DNA of 64,000 bases from Deinococcus fonticola (GCF_004634215.1 NZ_SMMH01000010.1:56452-120451); one strand, 5' to 3'; counted from the stretch's first letter, positions 51,064-60,815 are shown. Notes: generated by a model not told the origin, from the letters alone. A program made the numbers and translations.

Positions 51064-52374
51064 ATGACCAGTGAATTTTCGGTGCGTGACGTTCCTGAAC
51101 CTGACCTCTTCCCCACCGCTTTTCCCGCTGAGGCGTTCCCGCAGTTCGTGTGGCAGGGCGAGAAGCCGCCGCACCTGCCCGCGCAGGCGTGGACGACCGA
51201 AACCACGCACCGCGACGGGCAGCAGGGCGGACTGCCCCTGACGGCAGATGACGGCCTGCGCATTTACGAGCTGATGGGCGAATTCACCGGCGAGTCCGGG
51301 GCCCTGCGGCAGGCCGAGTTCTTCGTGTACCGCCCTGCCGACCGCGCCATGCTGGAAGGCGCCCTGGAACGCTGGAGGGGTGGTCACCCGGTGGAGCCGA
51401 CCACCTGGATTCGCGCCACGCGCAAGGACGCCGAGCTGGTGGCGCACCTGGGCGTGCGCGAGACGGGCATGCTCGCCAGCGCCAGTGATTACCACACCTT
51501 CCATAAGTTCACGCCGGGCGGACGGGCGCAGGCGGCCCGCATGTACCTGGACGCCGTGCAGGCGGTGCTGGACGCGGGCTTAAGGCCGCGCCTGCATCTG
51601 GAGGACGCCACCCGCGCCCCGCGTGAATTCATTCTGCCGTTCGTGCAGGAGGTGCAGCGCCTGTCGCAGGCTTACCCGGAAAGCCAGGCCCCGCGCTTTC
51701 GCATCTGCGACACGATGGGCGTGGGGCTGCCGCTGGAGGGCGTGGCGTGGCCGCGCAGTGTGCCGGGCATGGTGCGCGAACTCATGGAGGCGGGCGTGCC
51801 GGGCGAGCTGCTGGAGTTCCACCCGCACAACGACACGCACCTGATCGTGGCGAACTGCCTGGCGGCGGTCATGGCGGGGTGCGCGGCCATCAACGGCACG
51901 CTGCTCGGCAAAGGCGAACGCAGCGGCAATGCCCCACTGGAGGGCGTGCTGCTGCACATGGTGGGTATGGGGCTGTCGGCCATGCCGAATTTCAAAGCAC
52001 TGAACGAACTGGAAACCCTGTACGCCGGGCTGGGGCAGGGGGTTCCGGCCAAGTACCCGCTGTACGGACGGGACGCGCACCGCACCCGCGCAGGTATTCA
52101 CGCCGACGGACTGAACAAATTCTGGCCCATGTACGCACCGTTCGACGTGCCGAAACTGCTGGGCCGCCCGCTGGAAGTGAGCCTGACGAAGGACAGCGGC
52201 CTGGCGGGGTTGATTTTCCTGATCAAGCAGCACACCGGCCACGAACTGCCCAAAGACCACCCTGGCCTGCAACAGTTGCACGCCGACCTGAGCGCCGAAT
52301 TCGATGGCGGGCGGCAGACGGCGGTGGAATGGGAAGAAGTCGCTGGGCGGGCCGAGAAGCTGTCCCTTGCCTGA
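51064..52374 (+). CDS. isopropylmalate/homocitrate synthase-like enzyme
   Basis: A 436-residue HMGL-fold enzyme of the LeuA/homocitrate-synthase group. Family features are TTETTHRDGQQGGLPLTADDGLRIYELMGEF (metal- and substrate-binding RDGQ), GLRPRLHLEDATRA, FRICDTMGVGLPLEG, EFHPHNDTHLIVANCLAAVMAGC (metal-binding His pair) and GTLLGKGERSGNAPLE. It lacks the C-terminal regulatory domain of LeuA, so leucine feedback is unlikely. Substrates could be isopropylmalate, homocitrate, citramalate or citrate (Re-citrate synthase). Its leaderless promoter is clear. Confidence 0.82.
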   Translation: MTSEFSVRDVPEPDLFPTAFPAEAFPQFVWQGEKPPHLPAQAWTTETTHRDGQQGGLPLTADDGLRIYELMGEFTGESGALRQAEFFVYRPADRAMLEGALERWRGGHPVEPTTWIRATRKDAELVAHLGVRETGMLASASDYHTFHKFTPGGRAQAARMYLDAVQAVLDAGLRPRLHLEDATRAPREFILPFVQEVQRLSQAYPESQAPRFRICDTMGVGLPLEGVAWPRSVPGMVRELMEAGVPGELLEFHPHNDTHLIVANCLAAVMAGCAAINGTLLGKGERSGNAPLEGVLLHMVGMGLSAMPNFKALNELETLYAGLGQGVPAKYPLYGRDAHRTRAGIHADGLNKFWPMYAPFDVPKLLGRPLEVSLTKDSGLAGLIFLIKQHTGHELPKDHPGLQQLHADLSAEFDGGRQTAVEWEEVAGRAEKLSLA

Positions 52375-52508
52375 CCGCTAGCCAGAGCGGAAAACACTGA
52401 AGGCCGGGAGATCAGGCGGGTTTGTTCGCCCCCATTGACCTTCCGGCTCTCGATGACGCTGTTTAGAGCAGGTATGCGAATTCCGTTGTCAATGCTCTCA
52501 AAGTGTGT

Positions 52509-52970
52509 CTATGCCTGCTTGCTGTTCTGGCTGATGCTGGCGCTCATGTTCTGGAAGGTGCGGGAAATCATTTTCTGTCCCTGTTCCTCGGCCATTTTTC
52601 CGGCCATGTTCGCCAGCGGGCCGCGCATGTCGGCACTTCCCTGCCAGTCGAGGGTGGTGGTGCCGTCGCCATTGTCCACCACGTTGGCGCTGGCGATCAG
52701 TTCCAGGGCGCTGCCCAGGCCGCCTCCGGTGACCTTCACGTTCACGCGGTTCTGCGTGGAGTCGGGCACCACTTCAATATTCAGTTTGATTTTGCTTTTC
52801 ATGAAGCCCGAGCCCATGCTGACGTGCCCCTGCAGGTGCGTGGCATCGATCACGCGCACGTCCTCTATGCGCGGCAGGCACCGCGCCACCTGCGCGGGGT
52901 CGCTGATAAAGGCCCACACGGCGGCGGGCGGCGCTTGCACTTTTTCCTGTCCGGAGTAACTGAGGTTCAC
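52509..52970 (-). CDS. CoxG-like SRPBCC protein (copy 1)
   Basis: A 153-residue CoxG/SRPBCC protein. LSYSGQEKVQAPPAAVWAFISDP is the fold's start; the rest (TGGGLGSALELIASANVVDNGDGTTTLDW) and the C-terminal helix (AEEQGQKMISRTFQNMSAS) match the CO-dehydrogenase subunit G family, whose members help membrane recruitment of CO dehydrogenase. The start GTG at 52970 has TATAGT seven bases before (52983-52978), indicating a leaderless message. A close paralogue is at 63312. No CO dehydrogenase genes are in the window. Confidence 0.88.
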   Translation of the reverse strand: MNLSYSGQEKVQAPPAAVWAFISDPAQVARCLPRIEDVRVIDATHLQGHVSMGSGFMKSKIKLNIEVVPDSTQNRVNVKVTGGGLGSALELIASANVVDNGDGTTTLDWQGSADMRGPLANMAGKMAEEQGQKMISRTFQNMSASISQNSKQA

Positions 52971-53327
52971 GCCCGACACTATAGGCAGCGTGCAGAAGCG
53001 CGTGCTGAGGCTGGCCTCATGGAAAATACGGTTCACGTTGATTTCAGGCTGCTTTCCAGCGTGATGAGGCGCTCCTGCACGAATGTCAGCAGATCCTCTT
53101 CCTGATTCCAGTCCTGCATTTGCTACAGCGGGAACGGCTGCGCTTGAGGACGCGTGGCGTGACGCTGCACGGTTTCCTCGAAAGGCAGCCGCAACCTCCG
53201 CGCCGTGCCTTATCCTCACCGCTTTTGCCGTCGGACTTGACGCACAGAACAGCCAGAATGGGTTATCAGCCATTTCTAAAGTGTCCTTCTTAAACCCTGG
53301 GAGCCTCAGGCCCTTAGACTCGTGCTC
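52971..53327. other. intergenic region between CoxG-like gene and PPK2
   Basis: Contains the leaderless promoters of both divergent genes and a small frame at 53033-53119. Nothing else is supported. Confidence 0.4.
53033..53119 (-). CDS. possible 28-residue ORF
   Basis: A short frame, MQDWNQEEDLLTFVQERLIT and eight more residues, starting at 53119 and ending 62 bases upstream of the CoxG-like start. Composition is protein-like and acidic. TAGCAA lies shortly before. It could be a small protein, a decayed remnant or chance. Confidence 0.25.
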   Translation of the reverse strand: MQDWNQEEDLLTFVQERLITLESSLKST

Positions 53328-54137
53328 ATGAAAACTGACCAGTACCGCGTGAAAAAAGGCAAGAAAGCCAGACTGAGCGACTGGAACACCGACGACAACG
53401 GCGGACTCACCAAAGAGGAGGCGCCCGCCCTGGACGCCGAACTCAGCGAGGAGCTGTTCGAGTGGCAAGAACGCCTGTTCGCCGAGGGGAAACAGGCCCT
53501 GCTGATCATCTTGCAGGCGCGGGACGCTGCCGGGAAGGATGGCGTGGTGAAAAAAGTCATCGGGGATTTCAACCCGAACGGCATTCACATCGCCAACTTC
53601 AAGGTGCCCAGCGAGGAAGAGCGCGCCCATGACTTCCTGTGGCGCATTCACGCGCAGGTGCCGAAAAAGGGCATGGTGGGCGTCTTCAACCGCAGCCACT
53701 ATGAAGATGTGCTGGTCACGCGCGTGTACGACATGATCGACGACAAGACCGCGCACAGCCACCTGGAGCACATCGTGAACTTCGAGAAACTGCTGACCGA
53801 TACGGGCACCCGCATCCTGAAGTTCTATCTGCACATCAGCCCCGATGAGCAGAAGGAACGCCTGCAGGCCCGGCTGGACGAACCCGGCAAGAACTGGAAA
53901 TTCAACCCCGGTGACCTGAAAGACCGCGAGCACTGGGACAGCTTCACGGACGCCTACCAAGACGCCCTGACCACCAGCACCGACGCCGCCCCCTGGTACG
54001 TGATTCCCGCCGACCGCAAGTGGTTCCGCGACCTGGTGATCAGCCAGGTCATCCTGGACACCCTGAAGGACATGAACCCGCAGTACCCCGAGATCGATTA
54101 CGACCCGAAAAGCGTGGTGATCAAGGACTTGAAGTAG
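53328..54137 (+). CDS. ppk2: polyphosphate kinase 2 (PPK2)
   Basis: A 269-residue PPK2, which phosphorylates nucleotides from polyphosphate. The Walker A-like ILQARDAAGKDGVVKKVIG is followed by FNRSHYEDVLVTRVYDMI (lid/Walker B region) and KFYLHISPDEQKERLQARLDEPGKNWKFNPGDLKDREHW. This single-domain form belongs to the class I/III type. TAGACT (53315-53320) is seven bases before the ATG, so the message is leaderless. It overlaps the convergent phosphoesterase gene by 17 bases. Confidence 0.93.
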   Translation: MKTDQYRVKKGKKARLSDWNTDDNGGLTKEEAPALDAELSEELFEWQERLFAEGKQALLIILQARDAAGKDGVVKKVIGDFNPNGIHIANFKVPSEEERAHDFLWRIHAQVPKKGMVGVFNRSHYEDVLVTRVYDMIDDKTAHSHLEHIVNFEKLLTDTGTRILKFYLHISPDEQKERLQARLDEPGKNWKFNPGDLKDREHWDSFTDAYQDALTTSTDAAPWYVIPADRKWFRDLVISQVILDTLKDMNPQYPEIDYDPKSVVIKDLK

Positions 54138-55035
54138 ACGGTAAGCCGTCCCCGGCTGGCGTCAAGTCCAGCAGCGTGATTTCCGGTTGGCACAGATTAC
54201 GCATGGGAATGCCGCTGACACCCAGGCCCCGGCTGACGTAGGCGGGCGCGGCGTGGGCGCCCTGCACCCAGCCCATGGCGTAGCGCTGGCCGTACTCGCT
54301 GGGCACGACGGGCGCACCGATCAGGGGAAAACGCACCTGCCCGCCGTGCGTGTGGCCGCTCAGGGTCAGGCCGATGCCGGGCGGCAGGTCTGGCAAGATG
54401 TCTGGGTTGTGGGACACCAGGAGGGTGGCGCGGCTCCCGGCGCCTTGCAGGGCGGCTTTCACACTGGGCTGCCCGTGCCACAGGTCATCGATGCCGCCCA
54501 CGTGCAGGTCGCCCCGAACGGCCACGCCCTGGTTGCGTAGAATCGTCACGCCGTGGGACGCGAAAGCCTGGCGCAGTTCCTCACGTTTGGCGGGCCAGTC
54601 GGGCCGGGCCGGGCCGTACTGCCGGCCACCGTAGAGGCCGAAGCTGCCGTAATCATGGTTGCCCCACACGCCATACACGCCCAGCGGCGCCCGCAGGCGT
54701 TGCAACTCCCTGAGCAGCGGGCCAGGCGGGGCGTCCATGCGGCTGTCCAGCTGGTCGCCGCCCAGCAGGATCAGGTTCGGGTGCAGCGCGTTGGTGGCCT
54801 TCACCCACTCGCGTACGCTGCCCGCCGCGATGTACAGGCCGTAATGCAGGTCGGTCAGAAAGACGACCCGAACCGGGTTTTTTAGCCCAGACAGCGGCCG
54901 GGTGTGGCGGGTGACGCCGAACCGGTAGGCCTGCGCCACAGTCGCGCCGCCCAGCGTCCCCAGGGCCAGCGTGCCAGTCAGCAGGCCGCGCAGGAAACGG
55001 CGACGCACCGGATCAGCGGGTGGGGGGCGGTTCAT
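54121..55035 (-). CDS. Tat-exported metallophosphoesterase
   Basis: A 304-residue metallophosphoesterase. The N-terminus carries a twin-arginine signal (RRRFLRGLLTGTLALGTLGGAT), so the folded enzyme is exported. Metal-binding motifs are FLTDLHYG, LGGDQLDSRMD, GVWGNHDYG and TLSGHTHGGQ, the YkuE/YaeI-like arrangement for exported UDP-sugar or nucleotide phosphoesterases. Substrate unknown. The start at 55035 is chosen over the longer frame because the Tat motif begins there. Confidence 0.9.
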   Translation of the reverse strand: MNRPPPADPVRRRFLRGLLTGTLALGTLGGATVAQAYRFGVTRHTRPLSGLKNPVRVVFLTDLHYGLYIAAGSVREWVKATNALHPNLILLGGDQLDSRMDAPPGPLLRELQRLRAPLGVYGVWGNHDYGSFGLYGGRQYGPARPDWPAKREELRQAFASHGVTILRNQGVAVRGDLHVGGIDDLWHGQPSVKAALQGAGSRATLLVSHNPDILPDLPPGIGLTLSGHTHGGQVRFPLIGAPVVPSEYGQRYAMGWVQGAHAAPAYVSRGLGVSGIPMRNLCQPEITLLDLTPAGDGLPSTSSP

Positions 55036-55207
55036 GCTGCCCAGGGTAACGGGTACGCCACGAAGGCACATCCGCTGGAAGTTGTACCCCGCCCCGCAAC
55101 TGAGAAAAAGGCTGCGAAGCGTCGAGAGGGTAGCCGCCGCGACTTTCAGAACCGGGGTACAGCGTGGGCATGGAAGGGAAACCCCCCTGGCGCGCGCGGC
55201 TGAACAT

Positions 55208-55228
55208 GGCAATTGATTGGCAATTGAT
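55208..55228. repeat. tandem GGCAATTGAT repeat
   Basis: GGCAATTGAT occurs twice, at 55208-55217 and 55219-55228, so that two CAATTG palindromes sit 11 bases apart on one face of the helix. It lies between divergent genes, 24 bases before the -10 box of the DUF3006 gene. A regulator site is likely. Confidence 0.45.
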
Positions 55229-55265
55229 ATAGCCCTGGCCGCCGCCACTTCGTACACTACTCGTC

Positions 55266-55543
55266 ATGATGCCCGACGCCTCCCCCACCGACGCGCCTCT
55301 TGATTTATTCGTCATCGACCTGATCGACGACCAGACGGGACTGGCCGACGTGGAAGACCTTCAGGGCCGCACCTTTCAGATTCCCGCCGCGTGGTTGCCT
55401 GCCGCTGCGGACGGCGCGGCTTACCGCGTGAGCGTCACCGCGCAGGGCGTGACCTTTACCCCGGACGCCAGCGGCGCGCGGCTGCTGCGCGAACGCAGCA
55501 AGCAGACGCTGCTGGACTTCCACCCGGAACCGGAGGAAAACGC

Positions 55544-55547
<4 letters not shown>
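55266..55547 (+). CDS. DUF3006-family protein
   Basis: A 93-residue acidic protein. FVIDLIDDQTGLADVEDLQGRTFQIPAAWLPAAADGAAYRVSV has the pattern of DUF3006: a strand with D-x-I-D, then a Leu-Pro turn and a basic strand. Function is unknown for the family. TACACT (55253-55258) is seven bases before the ATG. It overlaps the next gene by ATGA, suggesting a linked role. Confidence 0.75.
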
Positions 55548-56377
<830 letters not shown>

Positions 56378-56398
56378 ACCAACAACCAAGAAAAAAAT

Positions 56399-56432
56399 AT
56401 CCCCGCCAGAGCTGTGCTCCACGGGGATGATT
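56399..56432. terminator. bidirectional terminator
   Basis: ATCCCCG (56399-56405) pairs with CGGGGAT (56422-56428); the minus strand then has a run of Ts, ending copA transcripts, and the plus strand has GATTTTCC. Confidence 0.85.
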
Positions 56433-56444
56433 TTCCGACGCGTT

Positions 56445-58982
56445 TCAGGTGAGTTGAGGTACCCCCTCAGTCTGCTGGGTCTGCGTCACGGCCACGCCCA
56501 GCGGGGGCCTGAACCCGCGTAACCTCAGGGCGTTCGTGAGTACGAAAACGCTGCTGAGGCCCATCGCGGCCGCCGCCAGAACAGGCGAGAGGTTGAGGTT
56601 CCACCGGCTGAGCGCCCCCGCCGCCACCGGAATCAGGATGACGTTGTAGGCGAATGCCCAGAACAGGTTCATCTTGATGTTCCGCAGCGTGGCGCGGCTC
56701 AGGGCAATGGCATTCGGCACGCCGCGCAGGTCACCGCTCATCAGGATCACGTCGGCCGTTTCCACCGCCACGTCGGTGCCGGTGCCAATCGCCACACCCA
56801 CGTCCGCCTTGGCAAGCGCGGGCGCGTCATTGATGCCGTCCCCGACGAAGGCCACCGCGCGGCCTCCCTGCTGTAACCCGCTCACCGCGTCCGACTTGCC
56901 TTCCGGCAGCACCTCGGCCAGCACACGCGACACGCCCGTTTCCGCTGCCACCGCCTGCGCCGTGGCCTGCGCGTCTCCGGTGATCATGGCGACCTCCAGC
57001 CCCTGCGCTTTGAGGGTCTGAATGGCCTGCACACTCCCGTCACGTACCGGATCGGCCACGCCCAGCAGGCCCGCCAGCGCACCATTCACCGCCACAAACA
57101 CCGGTGTTCTGGCCTTGGCCGCCAGTTCGTCGGCCCTGGCGCCCAGTTCACCCAGCGGCAGGCCCAGCCGGGTCATGAAGCGCGCCGCCCCCACCTCCAC
57201 GGTATGCCCTTTTACGGTGGCCCGGATGCCGTACCCGGGAATGGCCTCGAAGGATGTGACTTGCAGCTTGGGGCCGCTGTCCTGTGGCCGTTCCGCGGCG
57301 CGCTCGATGGCGCGCGCCAGCGGGTGTTCCGATGAACTTTCGGCGGCGGCGGCGAGGCGCAGCAGCTCCGCCTCGCCCAGCGGCGATCCGTCACTGGCAA
57401 TGACATCCGTGACTTCCGGCTGTCCTCTGGTGACCGTGCCCGTCTTGTCCACGGCGACCACTTTCGCTTCACCGAGGCCCTCCAGCGCGGCGCCGGTGCG
57501 GAAGAGGACGCCCATCTGCGCGGCACGTCCCGAACCGACCATGATGCTGACGGGCGTGGCGAGGCCCATGGCGCACGGGCAGGCGATGATCAGCACGGCC
57601 ACGGCGTGAATCAGCGCATTGGTGAGGGCCGCTTCGCCGCCCGCGAAGAACCACCACGCGAACGTGAGGGCCGCGATGACCAGCACGATAGGAACGAAGA
57701 CGTTCACCACGCGGTCGGCGAGGCCCTGAATGGGCGGGCGGCTGCTCTGCGCGTCCTCGACCATGCGGATGATGCGCGAGAGGGCCGTATCCGCGCCGAC
57801 GCCGGTGGCCCGGAAGGTGAAGGCGCCTGTGCCGTTGACGGTGCCGCCCGTGACTTTCGCGCCGGCTTCTTTCAGGACGGGAACACTTTCTCCGGTGAGC
57901 ATCGACTCGTCGACGTAACTGCGGCCTTCCACGACTTCACCGTCGACGGGCAGGCGTTCGCCGCTGCGCACCAGCACCAGGTCACCGACCTTCACGGCGT
58001 CCACCGGGATTTCCTGCACGTCTGCCTGTCCATCAGCAGTGCTGCGCTGGACGCGGGCGGACTGGGGTTGCAGGGCCAGCAGGGTGCGCATGGCCTCGCT
58101 GCTGCGGCCTTTGGCAATCGCCTCGAACAGCTTGCCCAGCAGGATCAGCGTGATGACCACGGCGCTCGCTTCGTAGTACACGTGGCGGCTGGCGGCCGGG
58201 AACCATTGCGGGGCCAGCGTGACCGCCAGCGAGTACGCGAAGGCCGCCGTCGTGCCGAGCATCACCAGCGTGTTCATGTCGGGGCTGCGGTGCTTCAGGG
58301 CGGCCCAGCCGGTACGGTAAAAACGCAGGCCGGGGCCGAACTGCACCGGCGCGGCCAGGGCCAGCATCAGCCAGTTCAGGGGCCCCTCGCCCACGTGTTC
58401 CAGCAGCCACATGTGCAGGGGCATGTACAGCATAGGCACCATCGAGAGGATGAACAGCGGAATGCTGAACGCGGCGGCCACCGTCAGGGCGCGGCGCTGC
58501 CCGGCAATCTCGTGTTCCTTGCGTTCCCGTTCGGCGTCCAGGCGCGACTGGGTTTGCGCCGCTTCGTCGGGTACCTCGTAGCCGGCGTTTTGTACCGCTT
58601 CGCGCAACTTTGCTGGTGAGGTCGCGGCGGGAAGGTACTGCACGCTGGCCCGTTCGGTGGCCAGGTTGACGCTGGCGCCCAGAACCCCGTCCACCTTGTT
58701 CAGGGCGCGTTCGACGCGGCCCACGCATGCCGCGCAGGTCATGCCCCCCACCGGGAAACTCAGTTCCGCCGTGCGGGCCTCGTAGCCCGTATCCACCACC
58801 TTCTGAATCAGGGCCGCCGGGCTGGTGAGCGCCGGGTCGAAGGTGACCGTGGCCCGCTCGGTGGCGAGGTTCACGTTGGCCTCCTGCACGCCCTCCACCT
58901 TCTTCAGGCCGCGCTCCACCCGCCCGACGCAGGCGGCGCAGGTCATCCCGCCCACGTCGATGTCCAAGGTCTTCGTCGTCAT
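56445..58982 (-). CDS. copA: copper-exporting P1B-type ATPase
   Basis: An 845-residue copper ATPase. Two N-terminal HMA domains carry [12 protein letters not shown] (Cys 15/18 and 83/86). The membrane metal site is CPC at 468-470 in [19 protein letters not shown], the copper-type context. [17 protein letters not shown] holds the phosphorylated Asp, followed by [19 protein letters not shown] and [16 protein letters not shown]. It exports Cu(I). Its promoter has a CsoR-type site in the -35/-10 spacer, divergent from copZ, and TAGGCT six bases before the ATG marks a leaderless message. Confidence 0.96.
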   Translation of the reverse strand: MTTKTLDIDVGGMTCAACVGRVERGLKKVEGVQEANVNLATERATVTFDPALTSPAALIQKVVDTGYEARTAELSFPVGGMTCAACVGRVERALNKVDGVLGASVNLATERASVQYLPAATSPAKLREAVQNAGYEVPDEAAQTQSRLDAERERKEHEIAGQRRALTVAAAFSIPLFILSMVPMLYMPLHMWLLEHVGEGPLNWLMLALAAPVQFGPGLRFYRTGWAALKHRSPDMNTLVMLGTTAAFAYSLAVTLAPQWFPAASRHVYYEASAVVITLILLGKLFEAIAKGRSSEAMRTLLALQPQSARVQRSTADGQADVQEIPVDAVKVGDLVLVRSGERLPVDGEVVEGRSYVDESMLTGESVPVLKEAGAKVTGGTVNGTGAFTFRATGVGADTALSRIIRMVEDAQSSRPPIQGLADRVVNVFVPIVLVIAALTFAWWFFAGGEAALTNALIHAVAVLIIACPCAMGLATPVSIMVGSGRAAQMGVLFRTGAALEGLGEAKVVAVDKTGTVTRGQPEVTDVIASDGSPLGEAELLRLAAAAESSSEHPLARAIERAAERPQDSGPKLQVTSFEAIPGYGIRATVKGHTVEVGAARFMTRLGLPLGELGARADELAAKARTPVFVAVNGALAGLLGVADPVRDGSVQAIQTLKAQGLEVAMITGDAQATAQAVAAETGVSRVLAEVLPEGKSDAVSGLQQGGRAVAFVGDGINDAPALAKADVGVAIGTGTDVAVETADVILMSGDLRGVPNAIALSRATLRNIKMNLFWAFAYNVILIPVAAGALSRWNLNLSPVLAAAAMGLSSVFVLTNALRLRGFRPPLGVAVTQTQQTEGVPQLT

Positions 58983-58988
58983 GCGCCC

Positions 58989-59012
58989 AGCCTAGTCCCC
59001 CCCAGGGGGATA
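58989..59012 (-). promoter_or_regulatory. copA promoter with C-run/G-run operator
   Basis: TAGGCT (58994-58989) is the -10. The spacer holds TATCCCCCTGGGGGGGA, the GC-rich core with flanking T/A typical of CsoR sites. The copZ promoter has the same arrangement, so both are probably repressed by the CsoR encoded at 60399. Confidence 0.6.
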
Positions 59013-59099
59013 TAAATGTAATTTAGAGCATATTTTCGGATTTAGTAACTCCAGTTCAGCCAAAAAGAAAAAGGTGAGATGCTTTCTGCCCATCGCCTC

Positions 59100-59128
59100 T
59101 TGACATCCTCCCCCCCTGGGTCTACCAT
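59100..59128 (+). promoter_or_regulatory. copZ promoter with CsoR-type operator in the spacer
   Basis: TTGACA (59100-59105), 17 bases, TACCAT (59123-59128), then seven bases to the ATG. The spacer is CCTCCCCCCCTGGGTC, matching the C-run/TGGG core at the copA promoter. Strong -35 with GC-rich spacer is what a repressor-controlled promoter looks like. Confidence 0.65.
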
Positions 59129-59135
59129 TCGGAGT

Positions 59136-59342
59136 ATGAAAACGGAACTGAACATCACCGGTATGAGCTGCGGTCACTGCGTGAGCGCCGTCGAGAAAGC
59201 CCTGAAAACCGTTCCCGGCGTGCAGGACGTGCAGGTCACGCTGCAACCCGGCAAGGCCGTGGTGGAAGGCAGCGCCAGCCAGCAGGACATGATCGCCGCC
59301 GTGGTCGAGGAAGGGTACAAGGCCGAGGTCGCCGGAGCGTGA
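59136..59342 (+). CDS. copZ: copper chaperone CopZ
   Basis: A 68-residue HMA-domain chaperone (MKTELNITGMSCGHCVSAVE), with Cys 12 and 15 of the MSCGHC motif, that carries Cu(I) to CopA. It is the first gene of a four-gene copper operon. The longer frame to 59079 is not used because the promoter ends at 59128. It overlaps the DUF305 gene by GTGA. Confidence 0.94.
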   Translation: MKTELNITGMSCGHCVSAVEKALKTVPGVQDVQVTLQPGKAVVEGSASQQDMIAAVVEEGYKAEVAGA

Positions 59343-59896
59343 ACCACACCCGCCTCCTGCTGCTGGGCGTGCTGCTCCTGGGTGGGGGGGCGCACGCGCA
59401 GCATTCCCACGCGGGTCACGGGGCTGCACCCATGACCATGCAGGACATGAACGCTGCCGACCTGAAAGTCCTGCGTCCCCTAAAGGGTCAGGCGTTCGAC
59501 GTGAAATTCGCGCAACTGATGATCAACCACCACCGCATGGCCGTGGACATGGCGCGTTACGCGCTGAAAAACGCCAGCGACACCCGCGTGAGGAAGAACG
59601 CGCAGGAAGTCATCACCGTTCAGAACCGCGAGATCGAGCAAATGAAGGGCTGGCTGAACAGGTGGAAGGCCAGCGTGCCGAAAGCCTCTCCGGCCACCAT
59701 GACCGAGGTGAAAGGCGGCGCGGATCGCTGGTTCCTGACCGAGATGATCCCGCACCATCAGGGCGCGATTGACATGGCGAAACTGGCGCGGACGCGCAGC
59801 CAGAACAAAGCCGTGCTGAACATGGCCGCCGCCATCCTGAAAACCCAGCAGGGTGAAATCAATCAGTATCAGGCGTGGTTAAAAACGGTCAAGTGA
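59339..59896 (+). CDS. DUF305 periplasmic metal-binding protein
   Basis: A 185-residue exported DUF305 protein. The start is GTG at 59339, overlapping the copZ stop. Residues 1-20 form a signal peptide, then a His-rich segment HSHAGHG. Two HH motifs, MINHHRMAVDM (His 64, 65) and MIPHHQGAIDM (His 139, 140), lie in two similar halves that form a ferritin-like four-helix bundle. Such proteins occur beside copper genes and are thought to store or carry copper in the envelope. Confidence 0.92.
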   Translation: MNHTRLLLLGVLLLGGGAHAQHSHAGHGAAPMTMQDMNAADLKVLRPLKGQAFDVKFAQLMINHHRMAVDMARYALKNASDTRVRKNAQEVITVQNREIEQMKGWLNRWKASVPKASPATMTEVKGGADRWFLTEMIPHHQGAIDMAKLARTRSQNKAVLNMAAAILKTQQGEINQYQAWLKTVK

Positions 59897-60402
59897 AGCG
59901 GCTTCTTGCCCTGCTGGCTCTGCTAGGCACGTCGGCCGTGGCAGGTGGGCGGGAGCCAACGCCGCCACGCCCGGCCTTTATTGGTTCCAGTCAACTGAAC
60001 TCGCTGAAAGACGCTGCGTTTGACCAGGCGTTTATGGGCTGGTTCATTTCTCAGGCGAAAGTCGGTGAAACGATGGCAAACTCCACCATGTACGGCGCCA
60101 TGAATACGCAGGTGAAAGCCTTTGGCCGGCAGGTCAAAACCACCCGCAGTACCAGCATTGCCCGGTTGCGCGGTTGGGGTGGCGGTCAGTTCGCCATCAT
60201 CGACATCCTGGGGCCACAGAAGAATTACGACGAGTGGTTCCTGACGTACCTGCCGCGCCAAAACGAACAATTACGCCAGCTTCTGAATCTGGTGCCCTCT
60301 CACACCCGGAATGCCAATTTGCGTCAATTTGCCGCGCAACTTCACCGCACGCTGGAGCGGGAAGACGCCCAGAGCCGTGAACTTCTGAAGGCGCTGAAAT
60401 GA
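59893..60402 (+). CDS. DUF305-like paralogue without metal-binding histidines
   Basis: A 169-residue exported protein, start GTG at 59893 overlapping the previous stop. Its two halves align with the upstream DUF305 protein: FDQAFMGWFISQAKVGETMA with FDVKFAQLMINHHRMAVDMA, and DEWFLTYLPRQNEQLRQLLN with DRWFLTEMIPHHQGAIDMAK. Both HH pairs are gone (S53-Q54 and R122-Q123). Signal peptide residues 1-18. It may be a binding partner or a divergent copy; it is not expected to bind metal the same way. Confidence 0.85.
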   Translation: MKRLLALLALLGTSAVAGGREPTPPRPAFIGSSQLNSLKDAAFDQAFMGWFISQAKVGETMANSTMYGAMNTQVKAFGRQVKTTRSTSIARLRGWGGGQFAIIDILGPQKNYDEWFLTYLPRQNEQLRQLLNLVPSHTRNANLRQFAAQLHRTLEREDAQSRELLKALK

Positions 60403-60740
60403 CCGACACCAGAGAGCAAAACACCGCCGAGCCAACTGCCCCGCATTGCCCCACCGACTCTGCCCACCTGTGCATGCCCGACGACGCCCGCAAACGCGCC
60501 CGCCACCGCCTGAGCATTGCGCGGGGCCACCTGGAAAGCATCGTGAAAATGCTGGAAAAGGAAGACGCGTACTGCGTCGACGTGCTGCGGCAAATCAAGG
60601 CCGTGCAGGGCGCCCTTTCCGGCGCAGCCGACGTGGTGCTGCGCGGCCACCTGGAAGCGCACGTCGCCACGGCGGCCGACCGGGGCGACACCGTGGAAAT
60701 CGTCGAGGAACTGATGGAGGCGCTGCGTTACCGCTCCTGA
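60399..60740 (+). CDS. csoR: CsoR copper-sensing repressor
   Basis: A 113-residue repressor of the CsoR/RcnR (DUF156) family that releases DNA on binding Cu(I). The copper ligands are Cys 59 (AYCVDVLRQIKAVQGAL), His 84 and His 88 (RGHLEAHV): a Cys-His-His set, as in Thermus thermophilus CsoR, instead of Cys-His-Cys. The N-terminus has extra Cys/His (HCPTDSAHLCMP). It overlaps the upstream gene by ATGA. Its likely targets are the two operators at 58989 and 59100, giving autoregulation. Confidence 0.94.
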   Translation: MTDTREQNTAEPTAPHCPTDSAHLCMPDDARKRARHRLSIARGHLESIVKMLEKEDAYCVDVLRQIKAVQGALSGAADVVLRGHLEAHVATAADRGDTVEIVEELMEALRYRS

Positions 60741-60779
60741 AAAGGGAAATGGCAACTGAGAAAACAACTGAAAAAGCAA

Positions 60780-60815
60780 GGGTGGGATGCCGTGGAACGC
60801 GCATCTCACCCTCTG
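60780..60815. terminator. bidirectional terminator
   Basis: GGGTGGGATGC (60780-60790) pairs with GCATCTCACCC (60801-60811) with one mismatch, between csoR and the convergent CoxE-like gene. TCTGTTTTG follows on the plus strand, and a T-rich tract on the minus strand. Confidence 0.8.
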
